Both the position numbers and the translations under genes were made by a program. Of a stretch of 64,000 nucleotides of DNA, positions 1 to 9,893 are shown one piece after another; position 1 is the stretch's first letter, and each line of letters begins with the position of its first letter. The notes below the pieces were generated by a model. The model did no database searches. It saw only the letters and a list, made by a program, of their open reading frames with translations, and had not been told where the DNA came from. Source of the DNA: Metamycoplasma subdolum (GTDB lineage Bacteria; Bacillota_I; Bacilli_A; Mycoplasmatales; Metamycoplasmataceae); the NCBI RefSeq assembly GCF_033546815.1, contig NZ_CP137846.1, positions 310,001 to 374,000 on the forward strand, written 5' to 3'.

Positions 1-1263
1 ATAGTGAATTGCTTCTTCCAGTCCATAGTGACTTCTGTGTGCTTCATCAGCCAAAACAATTATATTGTTTCTAGTGTTTTTAGCTATTTTATGTTTATCA
101 AATTTTTGAACTGTTGCAAAAATTATTCCACCTTGTTTTACAGTTCCGAGTGTTTTTAAAAGCTCTTCTCTTCCTTCAATTTGAATAGGCTCGCATCTTA
201 AATACTCTTTTGCAGATAAAAAAGTATTATAAAGTTGATTATCAAGATTAATTCTGTCGGTTAATACAACTATTGTAGGAACCCCATCAAAATTTTTGCT
301 AGTTAAAATTTTGTGGGCTAACATAAGCATTGAAAAAGATTTTCCACTTCCTTGTGTATGTCAAATAATTCCTGCTTTACCGCTTCCTTCAGGTTTTTTT
401 GTTTTTAAGATAGACTCATATGCTTTTTTAACTCCAAAATATTGATGATATTGAGCCAAAATCTTTTTGGGTTCATTATTTTTATTTTGAATAAAAAATA
501 AATTATTATGAATAATATCAATAAGTCTTTCTTTTTGAAACAATCCTTTAATTAAGGTGTCAGTTTTTTTGGTTTCATTTGAATTTAAACCGGTTTCACC
601 TTTTATGCTTTTTCATTCATTGAAGCGTTCAAATTTTGAGGTTAAGGTTCCAACTTTTGAGAGTACGCCATCAGAGATAACTAAAAAGGCATTATAGTTA
701 AATAAAGTTGGAATATCATATCTATAACCATCACCTAGACTATCAGAACCAAGTTGAGTATAAGCTTCATAAAGGGTGTTTTTTTGTGCATCTTCTGCAA
801 AGGATTTAAGTTCCATCACTATTAAAGGAATTCCATTAATAAAAACTACTACATCAGGAATTCGTTTTCTATCAAATTCTTTAAATTTTATTTGATGTGC
901 AACTTGAAAGACATTATTGTTTATATTTTCAAAATCTATTATTTTAATCAATGGCCTTGGTGTATATTTTTTAGAATCAATTTTGATGCCGTTGATTAGC
1001 AAATTATGAAATTCTTTATTTCTTTCAAATAAAGAAAGACTTTCAAGTCTCATAATTTTTTTTATTGCTTGTTCTAAAACATTTTCATCGTTTGAATATT
1101 TAATATTTATTTTTTTCAAACAATTTAAAAGCAGTTCTTTATTAATAAATTCATCAAGTTGCCTTTCTTGAAATCAAGAATAATTTTCATCAATTAACTC
1201 ATATTTTTCTTCTTGTAATAATTCAAGAATATAATCTTCAACTTTGCTTTCATTAAAAATCAT
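1..1263 (-). CDS. hsdR: Type I restriction enzyme subunit R (HsdR), N-terminal 421 residues
   Basis: This is the ATP-dependent DNA translocase and nuclease subunit of a type I restriction-modification complex; the C-terminal part lies outside the window. The N-terminal nuclease domain shows the PD...ExK pattern (PD at about residues 136-137, ELK at 151-153). The first helicase motif is HTQGSGKS (about 302-309) and the Walker B/DEAH box is at 406-409. The start ATG at 1263 has a good ribosome site (AAAGAAAGGAAA). UGA codons read as Trp, so the frame is open throughout. It lies beyond the silent cassettes and recombinase rather than next to hsdM, so it needs its own promoter between 1264 and about 1330. 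Family assignment is firm; activity cannot be judged from a partial gene. Confidence 0.95.
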
Positions 1264-1341
1264 GAAATTTTCCTTTCTTTAAGATTTAATTTTATAAAAA
1301 CCCTTTTTACTCTTCATATAATATTTTAACTTAAAATTCAC

Positions 1342-1355
1342 ATAGTTAACACTAT
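1342..1355 (+). repeat. Recombination site A of the hsdS shufflon
   Basis: The sequence is ATAGTTAACACTAT: two 5-base inverted arms (ATAGT/ACTAT) around the asymmetric spacer TAAC. It encodes part of the central HIVNTI segment of HsdS. This copy is in plus orientation, opposite to copies B, C and D, so recombination with any of those inverts the DNA between. About 30 downstream bases encoding GTVDDLIE are also shared with the other C-terminal cassettes. Confidence 0.75.
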
Positions 1356-1371
1356 AGGAACAGTTGATGAT

Positions 1372-1983
1372 TTGATTGAAAAAATAGAGCAAAATTTTAA
1401 AAAAATTGAATCATTAGCATTACACTTTTTTAATAAATATGAATCAGAATTAACTCAACAATTTCAAAATTGTTTTTCTTTTTTGAGTGGTAAAGCTTTT
1501 AAAAGTGATCATTTTGTGAAAAAATCACCGAATAAACTTATTACTATTAAAAATATAAGCGATTTGGGTTTTGATACAGAATCAACATCGTATATTTGCA
1601 ATAAAAACAAAGATATAAAATATTTGTTAAACCCTGGAGATATTCTCTTAACGATGACTGGAAATATAGGAAGGCATGGAATTGTGGATGAGGAAAATTG
1701 TTATTTAAATCAACGAGTTTTAAAAATTAATTCAATTTCAAAATTGTATATTTACTGTTATCTAATAAAATACAAACCAAAAATTATTTCCTTAGGCAAG
1801 GGTACTGCTCAAAAGAATTTATCAATAAAAGATTTAAATACTTTGTTGGTTTACAATTCTTTAGACGAAATTACAACATTCAAAAAATATGAGAAATTAT
1901 TTGAATTAATGCTTAATCAAAGAAAGAAAATAAAAAAATTAAAAAAAATAAAAATGATTTTATTAGAAAAATATTTTTATTAG
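1372..1983 (+). CDS. hsdS: Silent C-terminal half of a type I specificity subunit (cassette A)
   Basis: This fragment carries the second target-recognition domain and the C-terminal conserved helix of HsdS, but no N-terminal domain. The open frame begins at 1330, just after a stop, and runs through HIVNTIGTVDDLIE, the same junction found in the full hsdS at 3981-5087. Only a TTG at 1372 could serve as a start and no ribosome site is visible, so it is probably not translated. The end (KKIKMILLEKYFY) matches the ends of the other cassettes. It points the opposite way to the other three C-terminal halves, so inversion between site A and site D would place it in the expressed gene. I read it as a recombination reservoir. 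Confidence 0.75.
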   Translation: MIEKIEQNFKKIESLALHFFNKYESELTQQFQNCFSFLSGKAFKSDHFVKKSPNKLITIKNISDLGFDTESTSYICNKNKDIKYLLNPGDILLTMTGNIGRHGIVDEENCYLNQRVLKINSISKLYIYCYLIKYKPKIISLGKGTAQKNLSIKDLNTLLVYNSLDEITTFKKYEKLFELMLNQRKKIKKLKKIKMILLEKYFY

Positions 1984-1987
1984 TGAG

Positions 1988-2014
1988 ATACCTTCAAATT
2001 GGAGGTATTTTTTT
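1988..2014 (+). terminator. Hairpin plus T-run overlapping the recombinase ribosome site
   Basis: Bases 1988-1995 (ATACCTTC) pair with 2001-2008 (GGAGGTAT), with one G-U pair and a 5-base loop, followed by seven T. It resembles an intrinsic terminator for cassette A. Its 3' arm is also the GGAGGT Shine-Dalgarno of the recombinase gene starting at 2015, so the structure could limit both read-through and translation of the recombinase. Confidence 0.55.
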
Positions 2015-2815
2015 ATGAAAGACTTTAAAATTTTTTTATTACATCAAAATTTATCAAAAAATACAATTGAATCATATAAGACTTCTGTTTTACAATATTT
2101 TGAAAATTTTGAAGAAATTACAAAGCAAAATTTGCTTGCTTTTAAAGCAGTTTTAGTTGATAAATATAAAGGAAAAACTGTAAATTTAAGAATACAAGGT
2201 ATTAATAAATATCTTGAATTTATTAATAAAGATAAGTTAAAACTTAAATATATAAAGGTGCAACAAAAAACTTATTTGGAGAATGTAATCAGTGATGCTG
2301 ATTATGAATTTTTCAAGAATAAATTACTTAAAGATAAAAATTATGAATGATATTTTGTTATCCGTTTTTTAGCAGCAACTGGTGCAAGAATTAGTGAACT
2401 TATTCAATTTAAGTTTGAACATTTGACTCGTGGTTTCATTGACCTCTACACCAAATCAGGAAAAATAAGAAGAATATTTATTCCTAAAAAATTAAGAAAT
2501 AAAGCAATCGATTACTATGAATCAATTGAAAGAAATGAAGGATATTTGTTCTTAAATAAAGACAAAAAACAAATAACAACTAGGGGCATTGCACATCAAC
2601 TTAAGGCTTTAGGCAAAAAATATAAAATGAATTTAAATGTGATTTACCCCCATTCTTTTAGACATAGATTTGCTAAGAATTTTTTGGAAAAAAGGAAAGA
2701 CATTGCCCTTCTTGCAGATTTGATGGGACATGAATCTATTGAAACTACAAGAATATATTTAAGAAAAACAAGTGAAGAACAACAGCAAATTGTTGATTCT
2801 ATTGTTGATTGGTAA
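2015..2815 (+). CDS. Tyrosine site-specific recombinase (Xer-like) of the hsd locus
   Basis: This 266-residue enzyme of the phage-integrase family cuts and rejoins DNA at short inverted sites. An N-terminal SAM-like core-binding domain covers about residues 1-100. The catalytic set is complete: Arg125 in TGARISEL, His213-x-x-Arg216 in HSFRHRF, His239 in LMGHES and Tyr248 in RIYLRK. Position 112 is a UGA-coded Trp. It sits between oppositely oriented hsdS cassettes, and its last 17 bases overlap the end of cassette B tail to tail. Dedicated recombinases of this kind invert hsdS genes in Mycoplasma pulmonis and in streptococci, so its substrates are most likely the five 14-base sites of this locus. 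A general dif-site role is less likely given this position. Confidence 0.92.
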
Positions 2816-3371
2816 AGTATTTATTAAGCAAAATTGATTTAACTTTATTTAGTTTCTTAATAATTGATTGATTTTGGGCGTGCAAAGAGATTATATAGTT
2901 TAATTTATCATCAAAAAGCAATAATAGTTCTGACTTATTTATTGCTTCTAAAGTTATTTGAGGTTGTGCAGCCCCTGATTTATAAGAAACAAAACCATTT
3001 TGAAAATCAATTGCAAAAAATAAATTTCCATAATTTGATGAATTATTTATAAAAAAAGCTGTGTTTAAGACAAAGCATTCCCCTTGTTGGAAGAATACTT
3101 TTCCTAGTGTTCCCCTGCAACCAAAAACAACAGCATTTTTTGCATTAAAACTATTTGAGAAATCAATAATTCCATTTGAAGCAATTAAGGGGACGCTCCC
3201 CTTATTTCTTTTTGATTTTGGAAGCGACTTTCCATATTTAAGGTTTAAATCTTTAACTTTTATTATGCTTGAATTATTGAAAACATTCACTTTATAATAG
3301 GCTCTTCCAAACTCAATTAACAATACGTTTATTTTTTGATAATTTTCAATCAAATCATCAACTGTTCCCAT
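2799..3371 (-). CDS. hsdS: Silent C-terminal half of a type I specificity subunit (cassette B)
   Basis: This half gene begins at the junction motif GTVDDLIENYQK and contains one target-recognition domain followed by a conserved helix ending near NKYFTNQQ. In this copy a base change turns the usual ATA into ATG (3369-3371), which gives an apparent start, but no good ribosome site is seen. The N-terminal domain is missing. It follows cassette C on the same strand, with site B between them. The C-terminus is more diverged than those of the other cassettes. It is best read as a third C-terminal choice that becomes functional after recombination with an N-terminal half. Confidence 0.75.
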   Translation of the reverse strand: MGTVDDLIENYQKINVLLIEFGRAYYKVNVFNNSSIIKVKDLNLKYGKSLPKSKRNKGSVPLIASNGIIDFSNSFNAKNAVVFGCRGTLGKVFFQQGECFVLNTAFFINNSSNYGNLFFAIDFQNGFVSYKSGAAQPQITLEAINKSELLLLFDDKLNYIISLHAQNQSIIKKLNKVKSILLNKYFTNQQ

Positions 3372-3383
3372 AGTGTTAACTAT
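3370..3383 (-). repeat. Recombination site B of the hsdS shufflon
   Basis: ATAGTTAACACTAT read on the minus strand, directly after the TAG stop of cassette C and just before the GTVDDLIE segment of cassette B. It has the same orientation as C and D and the opposite one to A and E. Confidence 0.75.
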
Positions 3384-3950
3384 CTAGAAATATTTTTCCA
3401 GTAATTTTTGTTTTATTTTCTTTAAATTTTCAATTTCTTTTTCGACATTTGATATTAAATTGTAAATGTATTTTATCTTATTATTTATTGAATTTGAATC
3501 TTTAGATATTTGAATTGAAATAACTTCAAGCATACCTTTGGTGATAAATTTAATAACTGAACCTTGTGAGCCGTTTTTTAACTGATTAATATTTAATTCA
3601 ACTTCTTTTAAAAATAAATAAAAATACTTTGTTGGATTCAACACATATGTTCTTTGATATGCGTTGAATTTACCCTCATAATACTTGCAAGTAAATTCTC
3701 CATTTCCAGATATAATAATTGCCTTGCCGTCAAAAGCGTAATTATTTATTCTTAGGTTTTCTTGAGAACAAGTAAAGAATAAATACTTTCCATTTTTATC
3801 TTCTTGGTTTGCATTTAACTTCCCAGTTTTAATTACGCAACATTCACCCAAAGTTAAACTTTGCTGAGATTTTTCTAATTTATGTGCTTGATATATTTTG
3901 GTTGAAATATGAACTAGTTTATCAAGAATTTTTTGATAATTTTCAATCAA
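3384..3950 (-). CDS. hsdS: Silent C-terminal half of a type I specificity subunit (cassette C)
   Basis: This half gene carries a target-recognition domain and the closing helix KKIKQKLLEKYF, nearly the same as the end of the expressed hsdS. It follows that gene on the same strand, and the open frame extends upstream through site C (3967-3980), where it reads IVNTIGTVDDL. The only possible start is a TTG, with no ribosome site. The middle of the domain does not resemble cassettes A, B or D, so it probably recognises a different half-site. Recombination between direct sites C and D could also fuse it to the N-terminal half by deletion. Confidence 0.75.
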   Translation of the reverse strand: MIENYQKILDKLVHISTKIYQAHKLEKSQQSLTLGECCVIKTGKLNANQEDKNGKYLFFTCSQENLRINNYAFDGKAIIISGNGEFTCKYYEGKFNAYQRTYVLNPTKYFYLFLKEVELNINQLKNGSQGSVIKFITKGMLEVISIQISKDSNSINNKIKYIYNLISNVEKEIENLKKIKQKLLEKYF

Positions 3951-3966
3951 ATCATCAACTGTTCCT

Positions 3967-3980
3967 ATAGTGTTAACTAT
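3967..3980 (-). repeat. Recombination site C of the hsdS shufflon
   Basis: ATAGTTAACACTAT on the minus strand, placed between the stop codon of the complete hsdS (3981) and cassette C. It is in direct orientation with B and D. Confidence 0.75.
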
Positions 3981-5087
3981 CTAGAAATATTTTTCTAGTA
4001 GTTTTTGCTTAATTTTATTTAAATTTCTTATTTTATTTTCCAATTCAATAATATTTAATTGAAGGATTTTTAATTGATTGATAATAGAAGGATTTGGTGA
4101 CAAAATGCATGATTTTTCAACAATATTCTTATTTAGAGATTGTTGAGCAGAACCAGTGGCATACCCTTTAATTTCATCAACTAAAAATCTAGCAGCAAAA
4201 AATAAGAAACCACCATTGTTTTTATCCTTTGGAGATATACAAATAATTGATTGATTAAAATATACATTATTGTCCATTATAATTGCGACTTTATTTTTTG
4301 AAGGTTCAATGATAGACAAAACCGTATCTCCTTTTTGTGCCGGCTTTTTAGCACTATGTTTTATTCCTAATTCAGTTATTGTTTCTGACTCATATAATAT
4401 TGCGGGGGTTCCAGTAATTGCTCCTGAATTAATTCACTTAAAATTTCCATTTCAATATTCTGGATGCTTTTTAGATGGAGTTCCTCCCAATGAAACAAAA
4501 GCATAATCTAAAATTTGTTTTTTCTTTGAAACAAACCTTAATTTATCATCTCCGAACTTAATTATTTTCTCAACTTGTTTTTGATAATTTTCAATCAAAT
4601 CATCAACTGTTCCTATAGTATTAACTATGTGTCGTTGATCATTATATTTATGAACACTAATTTCTATATTTTTAATGTCATTAAGAAATAAGCAAGGTTG
4701 AGCAACACCTTTAATCCTTGATTTAATTTCTCGTTGTCCTTTTCCGGATATTAAATAATATTCTAAATATTTAGACATTATTTTATTAGAATTAGGCTTT
4801 ATTAAGGCGACACTTCGTTGAAATTCAAAATATGGATGGCATTTAATGGTGGCAACCTCACCAATAGTGCCAACAGAAGTTATGACAACATCATTAATCT
4901 CTAAATTAGTTCTTTTTCTTAAAGAAAGTAAAGTTGATTCACTTATTGTTCTATCTTGATCTGTGATTTCAATTTTTCCATCTTTAACATTTTTACAGCT
5001 TAGCAAATAAAAATTGGTATTTGGAGTGTCAATAACCGTATTATGAGTGCCATCTGTAATGTTTATACAATAATCTATAAGTTTCAT
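3981..5087 (-). CDS. hsdS: Type I restriction-modification specificity subunit (HsdS), complete
   Basis: This 368-residue protein has the normal two-domain plan: a target-recognition domain (about 1-150), the central conserved segment HIVNTIGTVDDLIENYQK (about 153-170), a second recognition domain, and a closing conserved helix ending LLEKYF. It would set the DNA sequence methylated and cut by HsdM and HsdR. UGA codes for Trp at about residue 212. The start ATG at 5087 is forced by an upstream in-frame stop, but no Shine-Dalgarno is visible. Only five bases separate it from the oppositely directed N-terminal half at 5093, so there is no room for its own promoter; transcription probably reads through from hsdM. 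Its central junction contains site D. Confidence 0.92.
4615..4628 (-). repeat. Recombination site D inside the expressed hsdS
   Basis: On the minus strand it reads ATAGTTAATACTAT, one base different (T for C in the spacer) from the other four copies. It lies at the junction of the two recognition domains. With site E it shares about 39 bases of the N-terminal flank with only two differences, and with A, B and C it shares the GTVDDLIE-coding flank. Confidence 0.75.
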
Positions 5088-5092
5088 AAAAG

Positions 5093-5524
5093 ATGCAGAA
5101 CGTTAAATTAAAAGATTTAGTTGAGATTTGTTATGGGAAAGACCAAGAGCAAGTAGAAGTAGAATTTTCTACTATTCCTATTTTAGGGACTGGAGGAATA
5201 ATAGGATACGCTAGTAAACCGCTTTATAATCATCAGTCTATTTTGATCGGTAGAAAAGGGACAATAAGTAGGCCTTTTTATATAAATGGGCCTTTTTGAA
5301 CTATAGATACATTATTTTATACAAAGATTAATAAAAATCTTGTGGTTCCAAAATACCTTTATTATTTATTATTAACCATTAAGTTGGAGCATTATACTGA
5401 AGGCACTGCTGTTCCATCTTTATCAATCAAGGCTCTTAATGAAATTGATTTGCTTATTCATAAATATAATGATCAACAACACATAGTTAACACTATCTTA
5501 ATTCTTTTTCTAAAATCTCTTTAA
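5093..5524 (+). CDS. hsdS: Silent N-terminal half of a type I specificity subunit
   Basis: This fragment encodes one recognition domain starting MQNVKLKDLVEICYG, with a UGA-coded Trp near residue 69. It reaches the junction sequence [13 protein letters not shown], after which the frame runs into the antisense of hsdM and stops at 5524. It lies head to head with the complete hsdS, five bases apart. An upstream stop makes ATG 5093 the only start. Inversion between sites D and E would exchange this half with residues 1 to about 158 of the expressed gene. I read it as the alternative N-terminal cassette. Confidence 0.78.
5483..5496 (+). repeat. Recombination site E at the hsdM stop codon
   Basis: ATAGTTAACACTAT in plus orientation. 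The TAG stop of hsdM (5493-5495, minus strand) lies in the outer ACTAT arm, so hsdM keeps its stop whichever way the segment to site D is turned. Confidence 0.75.
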
Positions 5525-6971
5525 CTTTATCTTCTAGTTCCTTCCCCTCCTTCATTAATTCTAATAATTCAGCTGTAGTCTTTCTTAATTCCTCTTGAAT
5601 TTCTTCTTGAGACATTTTATCGGACTCATCAGCTCCGACATATCTTCCTGGATTTAAAGAGTAGTCATTTGATTTAATTTCTTCTAAAGCAGCAGTTTTA
5701 GCAAATCCAGGTTGTTTTATTTCATTGCCAGCTTTAAAATCTTTATAAACCATAATTATTTTATCAAGATCATCTTGTTTTAAAACTCTAATTTTTCTAG
5801 AAATTAGAGTACCAAGTTGATTGGCATTAATAAATAATATGTTGCTATTATTTTTTCCTTTGTCTAACACTCAACATTGTACTGAAATAGAAACATTGGC
5901 AAAAAGTTTATCAGGCAATGCTAAAATTGCCGAAACTTTGCCTGATTCAATCATTTTCTTTCTAATTTCGTAATCGCTCTTTTGGTTGCTAGTAGTAGCC
6001 CCATTTGGCATCAAAATAGCTGCTTTACCACTATTATTAAGTTTTGAATACATTAAAGAAAGTCAAGCATAATTAGCGTTATTGTCGCTAGGTTTTCCAA
6101 AAACTCACCTTTCATCCCCTTCAAGAGTAGACTTTCAGTATTTTTTAACATTGTAAGGTGGATTAGCAATTATAAAATCTGCTTTTAAATTTTTATGTTG
6201 ATCATTTGTAAAAGAATCAGCATATGTTTGTCCAAGATCGCCTTCAATTCCATGAATTGCTAAATTCATTTTTGCCATCCTTCATGTTTCAGGATTTATT
6301 TCTTGGCCATAAATTGAAATAGAGTCAATATTTCCTTTAAATTCTTGAATAAATTTAGAACATTGTACAAACATCCCGCCTGAACCACAACAAGGGTCAT
6401 ATACCCGACCTTTTTTTGGTTCTAAAAGTTCGACCATAAGCTCAACAAGAGATTTGGGTGTAAAATACTCGCCACCTTTTGTTGGAACTTCTAATGCAAA
6501 CTTTCCAATATAAAATTCATATACTTGCCCAAAGAAATCACCCTTAACATCTTTCAGGTTCAATTGTGTTGTGAAAAAATCAACAAGTTCACCTAATGTA
6601 GTCAAATCTAAATCACTTTTAGAATAAATTTTTGGTAAAAGTCCTTTTAATTTTTCGTTTTCTTTTTCAATTAAAATAAAAGCTTCTTCAATTTTTTGCC
6701 CCAAATTTGCTTGTTTTGAAAATGAAGCAACATAGTCTCATTGTGCTTTTTCAGGAACGGTAAAAACATGATCTGCAATATAACAATTCTTATCTTTTTC
6801 ACTACCATCATTATTTGCCTTTAATTCTTCATATTTTTTTTGATATTTATCACTTACATATTTCAAAAAAACTAGTCCTAAAACAATATTGGGATAATCG
6901 GCAGGTGAACATTTATTTCTAAGTTTTTCAGCTGCTTCTCATAAAATATCTTCATTTATTGGCGCATCCAT
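5493..6971 (-). CDS. hsdM: Type I modification methyltransferase (HsdM)
   Basis: This 492-residue protein is the N6-adenine methyltransferase of the type I system and uses S-adenosylmethionine. The SAM-binding motif DPCCGSGG is at 192-199 and the catalytic NPPY at 270-273; an HsdM N-terminal helical domain precedes them. Several Trp are coded by UGA. The start ATG at 6971 has GAGAGG about 16 bases upstream, rather distant, and a TATAAT lies near 7013-7018. The last codons (EKELR, stop) run into recombination site E. It is the first gene of the locus in its direction; transcription would continue antisense through the silent N-terminal half into hsdS. Confidence 0.95.
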
Positions 6972-7012
6972 AATTACTTTTTATTTTCCTCTCTAATTTA
7001 TTAGTTTAATTA

Positions 7013-7018
7013 ATTATA
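7013..7018 (-). promoter_or_regulatory. hsdM: Candidate -10 box for hsdM
   Basis: TATAAT on the minus strand, about 42 bases before the hsdM start. No convincing -35 box is visible, which is common in mollicutes. Confidence 0.5.
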
Positions 7019-7093
7019 CATTACCTTCATAGTTAGTAATTTGAAAGAATTTTTTATTCAAAATTAAACTTTTAATTTCTTAAAACAAATGCA

Positions 7094-7138
7094 TAAAAAA
7101 ACTCAAGTTTTCTCAGTAAAAACATTGAGTATTTTTTT
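7094..7138 (-). terminator. Intrinsic terminator downstream of secA
   Basis: ACTCAA (7101-7106) pairs with TTGAGT (7125-7130), with A and T runs on the two sides, so it can act in both directions. On the minus strand it ends the secA transcript before the hsdM promoter. Confidence 0.7.
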
Positions 7139-7182
7139 GTGTTTATTGATAATATAAATTTTTAAATTTCTTCTTGTATATG

Positions 7183-9804
7183 TTAGTTTTTTACTTTTTC
7201 ATCTTCTTTATTTTCTTGATTTGCTTGAACCTTTTGGAATTCTTCAAATTTAATTCTTAGTTCATCTAAAACTTCACGTTTTTTAGCTTCAACAATATCA
7301 TTTGCTTCAAGTTCGCTTACACCTTTAGCAATTAGTCTTGCTCTTTCTTCATCAACCATGCTCTTAATAAATGAGACAATTAAAGCATTTGCTTCTTCGC
7401 TAGTTTTTGATTTTGGAGAAATAAATTGAGAGTCCATATCTTCAGCATTAACAGATTTAACAGCATCATAGTTATTCATTAGGTTAACAGTAGCTTCTAA
7501 AGCAATTCGATTAGTTAATTCTTTAAATTTCTTAGACCCTAAATTAGTATAAATTTGGTAAGGGTTTTTTTGTGAATATTGTACTAAATGAGATGAACGT
7601 CTTAGTTTATCCATAACGTTAATATGATCTTGTCAAGCAGCGTCAAATACATTCAAGATAATATATCTTTCAGATTGGCTTAATGCTCCCACTCCATATT
7701 TTTCAACAATGTTTTGTCTTAATTTATCATATTCACGGTTTCATATTTGAATAATATAATCAATTAAATCTTCTTTATCAAATTTCTTAATTTCTTCATA
7801 GCTAAATTTATGATCAGTTAAATTCATTCAGTTTTTATTTAAATGTTCAACAAACCCTTCGTAGTCAAGGGTGCCGTTTTTATTAATAAAGTAAGGATTA
7901 TTAACGGTTTGTTCGGCACAAACTTGAATCATTTTTTTAATAATAGAACCTAGATCATCACGATTTAAAATTAAATCTCTTTGTTCATAAATTAAATCTC
8001 TTTGTTGTCTAATAACATCATCAAAGTTTAGAACTGATTTACGGCTATCAAAGTTAAACCCTTCAATTTTCTTTTGTGCTCTTAAAAAAGCTGATTTGAT
8101 TGCTTTACCAGCAATAGGATTATCACCAAATTCTTTGAAATATTCTTTTCAATGATCTTGAACTGAAAAACGCAAAATTAGTTGATCATCTAAAGACAAG
8201 AAGAATTTAGTATAACCAATATCACCTTGACGTCCAGATCTACCTTTAAGTTGGTTGTCAATTCTTCTCGCTTCAGCCTTTTCTGTTCCAAGAACATAAA
8301 GACCGCCAAGTTCAAGGGCTTCTTTAGTAGGTTTAATGTCAGTTCCACGACCAGCCATATTGGTTGCAATAGTTACAGCTTTTACTTTTCCAGCTTCAGC
8401 GATAATTTGTGCTTCAGAAGCATCTTGTTTAGCGTTTAATACTGTATGAGGTATTCTTTCTTCTATTAAATATTCATGTAAGATTTCTGAATCTTCAACT
8501 TGTGCTGTCCCTATTAAAACAGGCTGACCTTTTTCATATACTCTTTTAATTTCTTTAACAACAGCTTTTCATTTTGCATGAGCTGTTACATAAATTTCAT
8601 CTTCATCATCAACTCTAATTAAAGGTCTATTTGTTGGAACTACATTAACACGCATGTTATAAATTTCAATAAATTCGTTTTCTTCAGTTTTAGCAGTTCC
8701 TGTCATTCCGCAGACTTTTTTGAAAAGTCTGAAAAAGTTTTGATAAGTAATGGTTGCTAGTGTTTTTGTTTCAGCTTCAACCTCAACTCTTTCTTTAGCT
8801 TGAATTGCCTGTTGAAGTCCTTCTGAATAAGCACGACCTTCCATAATTCTTCCAGTAAATGAGTCAACAAGTTCGATTTTATCATCACGTACAATGTATT
8901 CAACATCAAGTTTCATAACTTTGTGTGCTCTTAAAGCATTTTGAATTCTATGTACAAGTTCTGAGTTTTGAATATCATATAAGTTATTGAAACCAAAGTA
9001 TTTATTGGCTTTTTCAATTCCGCTTTCACTTAAATAAACAGATTTTGTTTCTTCATCAATTTCATAATCTTTTTTAGTTAAGGTTCTAACAAAAATGTCG
9101 GCAATGTTATACATTTCAGTAACACCTTCATCACCGCCTGAAATAATTAAAGGAGTTTTAGCCTCATCAATTAAAATAGAGTCAACTTCATCAAGTAAGA
9201 TAAAATCAAGTCCTCTTTGAACTTTTTCTTCACGAGTTAAAACCATATTGTCACGTAAATAGTCAAATCCAAGTTCAGAGTGAACTGAATAACAAACATC
9301 GCAAGCATAAGCTGCTCTTTTTTCATTAGATGACATTTGTGTTTTATTGATTCCGACTGTTAAACCAAGAAAGCTAAAAACTTGACCCATTTCCTCGGCA
9401 TCACGTTGAGCAAGATATTCATTAACCGTTGAAACAATTACACTTTGACCGGTAATTGCGTTTAAATAAACAGGAGCAATTGATGTAATAGTTTTACCTT
9501 CACCAGTTTTCATTTCAGCAACTGATCCAAGATCTAAAATCACTCCACCAATCATTTGCACATCAAAAGGACGCTTTTTTAAAATTCTTTTAGTTGCTTC
9601 ACGACTTACTGCAAAAACTTCAGCTCTTATATCATCAGCAGTTTCGCCTAAATTTAACCTTTGTTTAAATTCGGCAGTTTTAGCTTTAAGTTCTTCATCA
9701 GTTAAAGCACTTACTTTTTCTTCTAAAGCATTGATTTTCTTTAATGTTGCTTCTGCAATTCGCATTTCGGTTGATTTAAAATTAAATAATTTAAACTTTG
9801 ACAT
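7183..9804 (-). CDS. secA: Preprotein translocase ATPase SecA
   Basis: This 873-residue motor pushes secretory proteins through SecYEG. It has the nucleotide-binding motif TGEGKT (100-105), the SecA signature [11 protein letters not shown] (205-215), and in the second helicase domain the motifs GRGTDI and GRSGRQGD. Helical wing and scaffold domains follow. The C-terminus is a charged, Lys/Glu-rich tail without the Cys-rich zinc motif of many SecA proteins, as usual in mollicutes. Several UGA-coded Trp interrupt the standard-code frame, but the whole stretch is one open frame. SecY is at 36674-38143 in the same window. Downstream is an intrinsic terminator; upstream tpiA lies 89 bases away on the same strand. 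Confidence 0.97.
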
Positions 9805-9893
9805 AATAATAATTTTATAGTATTTATTAATTTTCTTTAAAGATTATAAAAGAGGTTGTAAAAATGAAATTTCTAGGGTTTAGAAAAACTTTT

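Noticed and set aside
7183-9804. secA as a pseudogene broken by several stops
   Set aside because: All interruptions are UGA, read as Trp in this organism; the frame is continuous.
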